NCBI GenBank assembly: GCA_052387735.1
Contig: JBQTIW010000072.1
Coordinates: 1 to 14,202, forward strand
Source: RBC101 sp052387735
Lineage (GTDB): Bacteria; Gemmatimonadota; Gemmatimonadetes; Gemmatimonadales; Gemmatimonadaceae
Length of the DNA: 14,202 bases
Reading direction: 5' to 3'
The position numbers and the translations under genes are program-made. Position 1 is the first letter of the stretch. Each line of letters begins with the position of its first letter. The notes below the pieces were generated by a model that was given only the letters and a program-made list of their open reading frames with translations, ran no database searches and was not told where the DNA came from. This document shows positions 8,190-14,202 of this stretch, piece after piece.

Positions 8190-9337
8190 CCGAGTCTCGG
8201 TTGCGTCGTCGCCACCCAGAGCCCGACGCGAATTCCACCATTCGACGTCTCGAGTACGCGGGAAAGCGAGAGCGCGGTCGACCGGGCGAGCACAGCGTCG
8301 GACGTGAGAATCGCCACCGTCCATCCTGGAAGTCGAGCGCCGACAACGTGGCCAAGCCGGGAGTACAGGTCCCGCAGCGGCCTGGCCTCGCCGATCCGTG
8401 CTCCGTACGGCGGGTTCGTGACAAGGTGCCCGGTGGTGTGCATGGAAGGAACCTCGGAGATCGCACGTGTCACGAATTCGACATCGCCCTCGACGCCGGC
8501 GCGCCGCGCATTTGATTGAGCGGCCGCTATCGCACCGTCGTCCCGATCTGATCCGTGCAGGGTCACCGGGGAACGGCGGAGGATCCGTTCCAGTGCGTCT
8601 TCCTTGACGCGTCGCCATGACGTCGCGTTGAACTCCGGCCAGTGCTCGAAGGCAAACTCTCGGTGCAGCCCGGGAGGAATACGCCGCGCCAACAGGCCGG
8701 CCTCGATGGGGATGGTCCCCGCACCACAGAGCGGATCGAGCAGGGGGGTTACACCACTCCATCCGGAGGCTCGCAGAATCGCCGCGGCGAGCGTTTCGCG
8801 CAGGGGTGCCTTCGCCACCTCCTGCCGATACCCGCGGCGGTGCAGCAGTGCGCCGGAACTATCCACGGACAGGGTGCACTGGTCCCGGTCGATTCGGGCG
8901 ACAACGAGCTGCGCACCGTGATTGTCTTCGTCCTCAGCAACAGACGGTCGCACACCTTTTACGCTTTGGGCGATCGCGGCGTACAGGCGCTCGGCGACAG
9001 CGTCAGAGTGATACAGGCGCGATTTTCGTGACGTGACGCGCAGGGCAAGCGTTGTCCCAACCGACAGCCACCGCTCCCACGGAACACGCCGCGCGTGCTT
9101 CTCCAGGTCGGAGAAGTGCGCGGCCCTGAACGACGCCGCGCGGATTACCACGCGACTCGCGATGCGCAGCTGAAGGTTGGCGCGATAGACGCCCAGGGCA
9201 TCGGCCTGAAACTCCACTCCTGCCTCATCGACCGCCGTAGGCTCAATCCCGAGCTCGCGCACCTCGTCGGCGACGAGTCCGGAGAGACCGGGCGCGGCCA
9301 CCGCGAAGGCATTGTACGGGATGGGTCTCGAGGGCAC
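8186..9337 (-). CDS. THUMP-domain class I SAM-dependent RNA (guanine-N2) methyltransferase, RlmL-N/TrmN-like
   Basis: A 383-aa cytoplasmic enzyme predicted to methylate a guanine N2 in rRNA (as the N-terminal half of RlmL/KL does) or in tRNA. The opening AFAVAAPGLSGLVADEV (10-26) matches the short N-terminal ferredoxin-like segment of this family. A THUMP RNA-binding domain follows (about 45-155), then the hallmark HRRGYR (167-172). The Rossmann methyltransferase domain has the SAM motif DPLCGAGT (201-208), an acidic GSDRDDGAI region (262-270), and the catalytic TNPPYG (307-312), the N-P-P-Y signature of N-methyltransferases. Length is standard for single-domain RlmL-N proteins. The frame is open to an ATG at 9544, but that extension covers the divergent spacer and overlaps the gene at 9526. 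GTG at 9337 puts the conserved N-terminus a few residues in, although no strong SD is visible. The tRNA versus rRNA target cannot be settled here. Confidence 0.88.
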   Translation of the reverse strand: MPSRPIPYNAFAVAAPGLSGLVADEVRELGIEPTAVDEAGVEFQADALGVYRANLQLRIASRVVIRAASFRAAHFSDLEKHARRVPWERWLSVGTTLALRVTSRKSRLYHSDAVAERLYAAIAQSVKGVRPSVAEDEDNHGAQLVVARIDRDQCTLSVDSSGALLHRRGYRQEVAKAPLRETLAAAILRASGWSGVTPLLDPLCGAGTIPIEAGLLARRIPPGLHREFAFEHWPEFNATSWRRVKEDALERILRRSPVTLHGSDRDDGAIAAAQSNARRAGVEGDVEFVTRAISEVPSMHTTGHLVTNPPYGARIGEARPLRDLYSRLGHVVGARLPGWTVAILTSDAVLARSTALSLSRVLETSNGGIRVGLWVATTQPRLG

Positions 9338-9525
9338 GTCGCATTCTATAGACGAGAGACCTGAGTGGCAGTGGGTGAGGCAGCGAGGCGGTAGGCGGTG
9401 GGCCCGCAGCCGGGTAGTGATGGATCGGTCAGGGGATCGACGTTTCAAAGCGTCTGCCTGATGCAGGCCACCAAGGCGCGAGGGTCCTAACGTCCTGTCG
9501 CCAATCGCCAATCGCCCAGTATTCC
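9338..9525. promoter_or_regulatory. Divergent spacer with repeats, RNA methyltransferase / lipoprotein
   Basis: This 188-bp spacer separates head-to-head starts. It holds G-rich sequence of the GGGTAG type (about 9371-9420), a small perfect hairpin GCCTG-ATG-CAGGC (9456-9468), TCCTAACG (9485-9492, one base off the window's repeated octamer), and two tandem copies of CGCCAAT (9499-9512) with a partial third copy just before the ATG at 9526. No clear sigma-70 promoter pair is visible. Confidence 0.35.
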
Positions 9526-10005
9526 ATGCTCCGCTACGTTCCAACGCTACTGCTTATTGCCTGCGGCACACTTGTCGCCGTCGAGGGCGAAGTGGTCGAT
9601 ACGCAGAATCCGGCGCAGATCCTGCTCGAGTCCGAGGGAGGCATTGCCTCGCTTCGCGTCCGGGTTCGGCTCGACAGCGGCACTGCCCTGCTCACGCGCG
9701 AGGTGTGTTCGCTCTCGGCTTCAGCCGAGCAGTGCGGCGAGCGCGGAAACCGTCAGTCGGTCACCATCGCGCGCGCCGAGGTGTCGCGGCTGTTCGGGTA
9801 CACAATGACCGCGGAGTTCCGCGCGCTGCGCGCTGACTATGGCACTTCGACCCAGGGTGCGGATCTGATGGAGCACCGCATCACGATTACCGCCAACGGT
9901 CGCACCCGAAGCGTTCACGGGGACGACCTCACGCGCCCCGAACCGATGGCGGCGTTGATGGCAGAGCTGAACAAGGGACTTCAGTCGATCGTGGGTAGTG
10001 GGTAA
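9526..10005 (+). CDS. Small predicted lipoprotein of unknown function
   Basis: A 159-aa protein starting at ATG 9526. The N-terminus MLRYVPTLLLIACG is a short signal with a lipobox-like LIAC (Cys13), so an outer- or inner-membrane lipoprotein is likely; the signal is shorter than usual. The rest alternates beta-type segments (about 33-60, 76-100, 115-130) with two further cysteines (61 and 70) 9 residues apart that could form a disulfide in the periplasm. A C-terminal helix (about 139-155) ends the protein. I do not recognise a family. No SD is evident. The gene stands alone, converges on the FecR-type gene, and is separated from its stop by 31 bp. Its last codons are themselves part of a GGGTAGTGGGTAA repeat. 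Confidence 0.7.
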   Translation: MLRYVPTLLLIACGTLVAVEGEVVDTQNPAQILLESEGGIASLRVRVRLDSGTALLTREVCSLSASAEQCGERGNRQSVTIARAEVSRLFGYTMTAEFRALRADYGTSTQGADLMEHRITITANGRTRSVHGDDLTRPEPMAALMAELNKGLQSIVGSG

Positions 10006-10018
10006 GGACCACCCCACT
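9997..10018. terminator. Weak hairpin over the lipoprotein stop codon
   Basis: AGTGGG (9997-10002) pairs with CCCACT (10013-10018) around a 10-nt loop that begins with the TAA stop. It lies between convergent genes. The stem is only 6 bp with no T-run, so termination is a guess. Confidence 0.2.
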
Positions 10019-10036
10019 CCCCCCTTCGAGTCCGCC

Positions 10037-11290
10037 TTACGACGCTCCCTTCTTCGACGTATCGACCAGCACCATCGTCTGCTTCTCCCACTCGAACTTG
10101 AGGCCCGCAGCGTTCTCCACGGCCTTGATCGCCTCCGTCGACGACGTCAGCGGTGCCGTCAACGTCACCATCCGGCTGCCTAACGACCTGTCCTTGAGTG
10201 TAAGGTCGGTCCCGTACCAGCGGCGGATCTCGGCGAGCGCGTACTGGAGCGGCTTGTTGTTGACCGTGAACGTGCCGTCCAGATACCCTAACGCCTCCGC
10301 GAGCTGGACGTCGGTGGGTGTCGCCGTCGTGCCGTCGTTCTTGATGAGCAGCGACTGGCCCGCCGATAACGTGTGTTCGCTTTCCTCGGGCTCCCTCACG
10401 TTCACCTTCACGTTTCCAGCCTTGACGCGAATGATGACCGCCGAATCCGACGGGAAGCCGCGCACGGCGAACGTCTCGCCGCCGACCGCGGTGAGATGCG
10501 TGTTGCCGGCGATGATCCAGAACGGCATCGGGTCGGCCTTGATCGTGAACTCGGCCGCTCCGGTCAGGCCAATGCCACGTACGCCACGCTCGGCGAAATT
10601 GAGCGGAATCGCGATGCGCGAATCGGATCCGAGTGCCGCGGTCGTGCTGTCATCCAGGGTGACGCTGCCACGCTGTCCGGTGCCGGTCTTGAGCTCGCGC
10701 ACCTGGCTGCCCCTAACTTCTCCCGTGAGACGTTCGACTTCGCCACGCTTCTGATAGAGGACGATGCCGAGCGCCACCGCCCCGGTGAGGCCGAGGACGG
10801 CGAGGACCTGGAAGTACCACGGCCGGGTCTTGTTGACTTCCTTGATGTGAGCTCCCGCACCGTGGAGGGCGCGCTCACGTGCCTTCAGCGCCTGAGCATG
10901 CGCCTCTTCGCCGGGCCCCTGAATCGCGGCCGTCACCCGTTGCCACACATCATCGACGCTCGGGGCGGTCGTGGTGTGTTTTTTTCCTGTATCGCCGTGT
11001 TTGCGCAATCCAGCGAGTCGGCTCCGTTCGCGGACCGCGGCTTCGTGCACGGCGCTCTCGACCGTGGACGAAAAAGCCTCGGGCGAGGCGAAGGTGCCGC
11101 GCTGCGCAAAGAGTCCGGGAATGAGGCGTTCCACCACGCGGCCCGCGGCGCCATCGTCGTCGAGCGTTTCCCTCGCCTTGGCGATGAGGACGGGATACGC
11201 GGCTCGGAAGAACTGCTCGAGCGCGCCGAGGTCGCCGCTCTTGAGCTTGGTGAGGAGTTCTGCGTTCAGACCAGGAATCGTCAGGGCCAT
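10037..11290 (-). CDS. ECF-sigma-region-2-like / transmembrane / FecR / STN-like fusion protein
   Basis: A 417-aa predicted inner-membrane signalling protein. Residues 11-97 (LLTKLKSGDLGALEQFFRAA ... FAQRGTFASPEAF ... VHEAAVRERSRLAGLRKH) follow the pattern of ECF sigma-factor region 2, but the usual D-x-x-Q-E core-binding patch is replaced (AGRVVERLIPGLF), and no region 4 is present. After a linker with the anti-sigma-like phrase VDDVWQRVTAAI (112-123), one membrane segment (about 157-179) is followed by a charged periplasmic stretch. Residues 204-297 (GQRGSVTLDDSTTAALGSDS ... VRGIGLTGAAEF ... AGNVKVNV) are a FecR domain. The C-terminus (330-410; GTFTVNNKPLQYALAEIRRW) resembles the DUF4974/secretin-TonB short N-terminal domain. 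FecR proteins relay signals from TonB receptors to ECF sigma factors. No sigma or receptor gene is adjacent. ATG 11290 is chosen because the upstream extension to 11482 is low-complexity and crosses the repeats. Confidence 0.8.
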   Translation of the reverse strand: MALTIPGLNAELLTKLKSGDLGALEQFFRAAYPVLIAKARETLDDDGAAGRVVERLIPGLFAQRGTFASPEAFSSTVESAVHEAAVRERSRLAGLRKHGDTGKKHTTTAPSVDDVWQRVTAAIQGPGEEAHAQALKARERALHGAGAHIKEVNKTRPWYFQVLAVLGLTGAVALGIVLYQKRGEVERLTGEVRGSQVRELKTGTGQRGSVTLDDSTTAALGSDSRIAIPLNFAERGVRGIGLTGAAEFTIKADPMPFWIIAGNTHLTAVGGETFAVRGFPSDSAVIIRVKAGNVKVNVREPEESEHTLSAGQSLLIKNDGTTATPTDVQLAEALGYLDGTFTVNNKPLQYALAEIRRWYGTDLTLKDRSLGSRMVTLTAPLTSSTEAIKAVENAAGLKFEWEKQTMVLVDTSKKGAS

Positions 11291-11512
11291 GGGACTGGAG
11301 TGCCTCGTGGCGGGCAAGAAGATGTGGGGATGCGACACCACCTCCGTGCTCAGGAATCCCAGAACGGAAGGTGATAGAACGCGCGTAGCTTCGCGATTGG
11401 AATGGGGTTTCGCTAGTGGGAAGAGAGTGGGTAGCGGGTAGCGGGTGGATAGGCACCATCCCGCGCTCCAGCCAGCCAGCACTACCCACTACGACCCACG
11501 AAGCCCTTCGCC
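11291..11512. other. Intergenic region between ABC permease and FecR-type gene
   Basis: This 222-bp non-coding gap lies downstream of the permease and upstream of the FecR-type gene, both read leftward. Its left part (11291-11417) should hold the FecR-type promoter, but I see no convincing -35/-10 pair. Its right part is the structured G-rich repeat at 11418-11490. Confidence 0.4.
11418..11490. repeat. GGGTAGC tandem repeat inside an inverted-repeat element
   Basis: AGTGGGTAG (11426-11434) and CTACCCACT (11482-11490) form a perfect 9-bp inverted repeat. Inside it, GGGTAGC occurs twice in tandem (11429-11442), and an inner hairpin pairs GCGGG/TGG (11441-11448) with CCA/CCCGC (11456-11464) around a 7-nt loop with one bulged base. 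Four GGG runs at 11418, 11429, 11436 and 11443 with loops of 8, 4 and 4 nt fit a potential G-quadruplex on the + strand. The element may serve as a terminator for the permease or may be a REP-like dispersed unit. Confidence 0.5.
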
Positions 11513-13951
11513 CTACTCGCTCTTGATCGCCCTCACCGGATCCACTCCCGCGGCGCGACGCGCGGGAATCCAGATCGCGAACGCGGCGACCAGCGCTAGC
11601 AGCATCGGAACGCCGATGAAGGTGATCGGATCAATCGGATTGCTGCCATACAGCACGCCCCGAAGGAGCTGCGACGCCCCGACTGAGGCTGCGAGACCAA
11701 TGCCTCCTCCGATCGCCACCATCGTGAGGCCTTGCCTCATTACCAGGCCGACCACCTCTCCTCTGGCGGCACCTATTGCCATGCGGATCCCGATCTCCCG
11801 CGTGCGCTGGGCTACCGAGTACGCCATCACGCCATAGATCCCCACACATGCCAGGATCAAGCCAAGGATTCCGAACAAGGCAAGTGCGCCACCGGCGAGC
11901 CGCGCTGGCATCAGGGCGATGCCGAGGTGTGTGTCGATGGTACGGATGTTCGAAACCGGGAGGTCGGGATCCATCGCGGCCACCTCCGAGCGCAGGATAG
12001 GAATCAGTGCGGTGGGGTCCGTTGTCGTACGGATCTGCAGAATCTCCGAGGGGTCGAAACGCTGCTCCGTGGAGAAGTACATGAAGGCCTTCGGCTCCTC
12101 CCCGAGCGAGATGTACTTCCCGGTGGGAACGACACCGGCGATTGCATGCTCTTTCCCGCGCGTGCGAACGACCTTGCCCACTGCGTCCTCGCCGGGCCAG
12201 AACCGCTCGGCGAAGCGCTCATTGACGACCAGGACTGGTTGCGCCGCGCTATCGTCGGCCGTCGTGAAGCCGCGGCCGCGTGCCACGCGGATACCCATGG
12301 TCTTGAAATAGTCACTGGACACCGCGCTGTTGTCGATGCTCATCTGCTCGTCCTTCGACGGCGTGTATCCCGGGACCTCCACGCCGGTCTGGGAGCTGCT
12401 GAGTCCGAGGGGCATCGACGTGCTGATGCTCGCCGACGACACGTTAGGCAGCTGCGTGAGCCGCGCGATCAGCGTGCGATAGAACTGACGGCTGCGGTCC
12501 CGGTCGTACCCCTGCGTGGCCAGGTCGAGATCGGCCAGCAGCACGTTGCCGCCCTGAAATCCCTTGTCCACAGACGTGGCCGACCGGAGGTTGCGAAGGA
12601 AGAGGCCCGCACAGACCAGGAGAAGCAGCGAGAGCGCCATCTGGGCCACCACCAGGATCCGGCTGGCGCGCGAGCGCGAGTCCCCTGCCGGGGCCTCGCC
12701 CTTGAGTGTGGGAATCAGCGACGGGCGCGTGGCCTGGAGCGCCGGCGCTATCCCGAACAGCACTCCCGTGATGAGTGTGGCGGCAATCGTGAACATCAGC
12801 ACGGGAACACTCAGCTCGAGGTTCGGGCTGAAATTGACGTCCATCGGCAGGCGAATGCGATTGAGCAGCGACATGGACCACCACGCGATCAGGAGTCCAG
12901 CGGCGCCGGCCACGAGAGCAAAGACGAGACTCTCGATCATCAGCTGCCTGACGATGACGCCCCGCCGTGCACCGAGGCTCAATCGCACAGCCATCTCGCG
13001 CCACCGATCGCGCGCCCGGGCGAGAAACAGGTTGGCCACGTTCACACAGGCGATGAGGAGCAGCATCACGACGACGGCCATCACCACCGCAGAAAGCCCG
13101 ACCTGCGCGTCGCGTAGGTCGGGGTGGATCCCGGCATCGTCCTGCGCGACCACGCGCCATGCTGCGCCTTCATAGTCATCGGGGAAGTCGGTCGTGAGCG
13201 ACGGCAGCAACGCCGTCAACCGGCTGCGCGCCTGATCGACGGTGACACCCGCCTTGAGACGCGCGATGAGGTTCATGGAGTTGTGACCGCGGCTGGTCAA
13301 CGCACCCCGATCCTGCGGCACAATATGATCCAGCTGCATCAGGGGGACCCACATGGCCGGCGCAACGACGGCAATGGGACTGCGCAATTCGGGAGGGGTG
13401 ACCCCTACCACCTCGTATGGAGCGCCGTTGAGGACAATGCGCCGCCCCACGATCGCCGAATCACCGCCGAAGGTCCCCTGCCACGTGCTGTGAGAGAGCA
13501 CGACCACGGGGTGTGCGCCCGGGTTTCTGTCCTCGTCGGCCACGAGCATCCGGCCCAGGGCGGGCTTGACGCCTAACACATTGAAGTAGTTGGCCGAAAC
13601 CATCTGTCCAAACATCCGTTGCGGCTTCCCGTCGGCGGCGATGCTGAGGGCCACAAAGGTCCAGGCAGCCACGTCCTGGAACACCTCCGTCGTGCGCTCC
13701 TGCACGTCACGGAAGTTCATCGGCGAAGATGACGCAAACTCGATCCCCGGCCAGCTGCGGTAGATCTGCACGAGCTCCTCGGAGGCGCGCGCCCCGGGCA
13801 TGGGTCGCAACAACAGCGCGTCGATCACCGAGAACACGGCCGTGTTCATGCCGATCCCGAGCCCCAGCGTAAGCACCGCAATCGCGGTAAAGGCGGGGTT
13901 CTTGGTCAGCAGGCGACGTGCGGACCGCAGGTCGTGTCGCAGAGTGGACAT
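11513..13951 (-). CDS. ADOP-family (MacB/FtsX-type) permease without its own ATPase
   Basis: An 812-aa inner-membrane protein with the duplicated MacB_PCD plus FtsX layout of 'acidobacterial duplicated orphan permeases'. The N-terminus LRHDLRSARRLLTKNPAFTA leads into TM1 (about 21-48). The first periplasmic domain spans about 50-280, TM2-4 lie at about 285-312, 340-364 and 382-406, and TM5 is at about 431-452. A second periplasmic domain spans about 455-680, and TM6-8 lie at about 686-712, 741-769 and 778-797, ending ARRAAGVDPVRAIKSE. The cytoplasmic FtsX motifs REMAVRLSLGARR (318-330) and TREIGIRMAIGAARG (717-731) are both present, confirming the duplication. The start at ATG 13951 matches family N-termini; the extension to 14110 reads through tandem repeats. 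Members are thought to work as mechanotransmission or efflux permeases; the substrate is unknown. A PadR regulator often sits upstream in such loci, but that would be beyond this window. Confidence 0.92.
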   Translation of the reverse strand: MSTLRHDLRSARRLLTKNPAFTAIAVLTLGLGIGMNTAVFSVIDALLLRPMPGARASEELVQIYRSWPGIEFASSSPMNFRDVQERTTEVFQDVAAWTFVALSIAADGKPQRMFGQMVSANYFNVLGVKPALGRMLVADEDRNPGAHPVVVLSHSTWQGTFGGDSAIVGRRIVLNGAPYEVVGVTPPELRSPIAVVAPAMWVPLMQLDHIVPQDRGALTSRGHNSMNLIARLKAGVTVDQARSRLTALLPSLTTDFPDDYEGAAWRVVAQDDAGIHPDLRDAQVGLSAVVMAVVVMLLLIACVNVANLFLARARDRWREMAVRLSLGARRGVIVRQLMIESLVFALVAGAAGLLIAWWSMSLLNRIRLPMDVNFSPNLELSVPVLMFTIAATLITGVLFGIAPALQATRPSLIPTLKGEAPAGDSRSRASRILVVAQMALSLLLLVCAGLFLRNLRSATSVDKGFQGGNVLLADLDLATQGYDRDRSRQFYRTLIARLTQLPNVSSASISTSMPLGLSSSQTGVEVPGYTPSKDEQMSIDNSAVSSDYFKTMGIRVARGRGFTTADDSAAQPVLVVNERFAERFWPGEDAVGKVVRTRGKEHAIAGVVPTGKYISLGEEPKAFMYFSTEQRFDPSEILQIRTTTDPTALIPILRSEVAAMDPDLPVSNIRTIDTHLGIALMPARLAGGALALFGILGLILACVGIYGVMAYSVAQRTREIGIRMAIGAARGEVVGLVMRQGLTMVAIGGGIGLAASVGASQLLRGVLYGSNPIDPITFIGVPMLLALVAAFAIWIPARRAAGVDPVRAIKSE

Positions 13952-13994
13952 GTGCTCGGGGCTCGAGGGTTGCAGGGTCAACAGCTCGGACAGC

Positions 13995-14010
13995 CGGTAG
14001 CACACTACCG
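13995..14010. other. Small perfect hairpin upstream of the permease
   Basis: CGGTAG (13995-14000) and CTACCG (14005-14010) pair around a CACA tetraloop, 44 bp upstream of the permease ATG. TTT follows on the + strand. It could lie in the 5' leader of the permease mRNA, act as an operator, or be chance. Confidence 0.3.
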
Positions 14011-14045
14011 TTTGAGGGCTGACACGGGTTTCGAATGGTGCGAAC

Positions 14046-14069
14046 GGGTAAGCGGGTAAACGGGTAAGC
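14046..14069 (+). repeat. Three tandem octamers GGGTAAGC / GGGTAAAC / GGGTAAGC
   Basis: Three head-to-tail 8-bp units occupy 14046-14053, 14054-14061 and 14062-14069; the middle one differs by one base. They lie about 95 bp upstream of the permease start and belong to the same G-rich family as the repeats at 9991-10005 and 11429-11448. Confidence 0.6.
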
Positions 14070-14202
14070 GCGTCACGGTCCACCAGAAGGGTCATTGGTC
14101 TTCCGCTCATGCGCGTACCCGTTGCCGTTCAGGCGCTCGTCTTCTCGGTCGCCGGTTCGTCCGTCTGCCGTTCTGCCCGTCCGCCCGCCCGTCCTGCTAC
14201 AT
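14070..14202. other. Non-coding region at the right edge with C/T-rich repeats
   Basis: I find no gene here. From about 14145 to 14195 the + strand is built from short CCGTC/CCGCC/CCGTT-type units (G-rich on the other strand), a low-complexity tract. The permease promoter probably lies between here and 13952, but no clear box pair is visible. Confidence 0.4.

Larger units (their letters stand above)
404..13578. repeat. Dispersed octamer CGTTAGGC / GCCTAACG
   Basis: This entry covers a scattered set, not one continuous repeat. Exact octamers begin at 404, 2123, 2641, 3242, 3799, 4177, 4967, 6387, 7116, 7803, 10178 and 12442. Two more copies share the 7-base core GCCTAAC (1235 and 13571). One-base variants begin at 93, 9485 and 10286. 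All exact copies lie inside coding regions. Relative to the gene they occur either as G-TTA-GGC (Leu-Gly; 404, 1235, 2123, 3242, 4967, 6387, 7116, 7803, 10178, 13571) or as G-CCT-AAC (Pro-Asn; 2641, 3799, 4177, 12442), never in another phase. Confidence 0.8.

Noticed and set aside
10711..10718. CCCTAACT as another copy of the octamer
   Set aside because: It differs at two positions and is read in a different codon phase (GTT AGG), so it is probably chance.
11291..11482. 64-codon N-terminal extension of the FecR-type protein
   Set aside because: It reads through the GGGTAGC repeats, has no domain, and MALTIPGLNAELL is a natural start for the sigma-like domain.
11732..13117. 461-aa + strand frame opposite the permease
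   Set aside because: His/Arg/Gln-rich sequence without any fold signature, while the minus strand is a clear ADOP permease over the same bases.
404..13578. TTAGGC as a telomere-type repeat
   Set aside because: The word matches a nematode telomere unit, but the copies are single, scattered and in both orientations inside bacterial genes, not tandem.
13952..14110. 53-codon N-terminal extension of the permease
   Set aside because: It reads through the GGGTAAGC tandem repeats and a hairpin, and family members start at the equivalent of ATG 13951.

Overview
The window is a high-GC bacterial chromosomal segment. The gene families (an ATPase-less ADOP-type permease, a large multidomain PIG-L deacetylase, a FecR-type protein, a lipoprotein esterase whose mature end starts CGTDSTGP) and the intergenic GGGTAGC/GGGTAAGC repeats most resemble Gemmatimonadota or a related soil lineage. 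This placement is inference from style; no rRNA or marker gene is present.

Layout, left to right. (1) 1-98: the 3' end of an unidentified + strand gene. (2) 99-211: a hairpin-rich convergent spacer. (3) 212-1462 (-): a type II NADH dehydrogenase starting at GTG. (4) 1603-2568 (+): a lipoprotein alpha/beta-hydrolase esterase, divergent from the NADH dehydrogenase and ending 4 bp from the next gene. (5) A minus-strand cluster read from right to left: THUMP-domain RNA methyltransferase (8186-9337), a possible 29-codon small ORF (8100-8189), sucA (5319-8090) and a PIG-L deacetylase fusion (2573 to about 5317). (6) 9526-10005 (+): a small unidentified lipoprotein. (7) 10037-11290 (-): a membrane protein with an ECF-sigma-region-2-like N-terminus fused to a FecR domain and an STN/DUF4974-like C-terminus. 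(8) 11513-13951 (-): an ADOP-family permease. (9) 13952-14202: non-coding sequence with tandem octamers, a hairpin and a C/T-rich repeat tract.

Two genes belong to central energy metabolism: the 2-oxoglutarate dehydrogenase E1 makes NADH in the TCA cycle (with E2 and E3 encoded elsewhere) and NDH-2 oxidises NADH to feed the quinone pool. The rest are envelope or secreted functions (esterase, deacetylase, lipoprotein, permease, FecR-type signalling) plus an RNA-modifying enzyme. The gene order does not suggest one dedicated pathway, and I see no defence system, prophage, IS element, CRISPR array, rRNA or tRNA.

The two most notable points are a strongly over-represented non-palindromic octamer, CGTTAGGC/GCCTAACG (12 exact copies plus 2 copies of its 7-base core), which accounts for nearly all TTA leucine codons I could find, and the sigma-region-2-like/FecR fusion protein.
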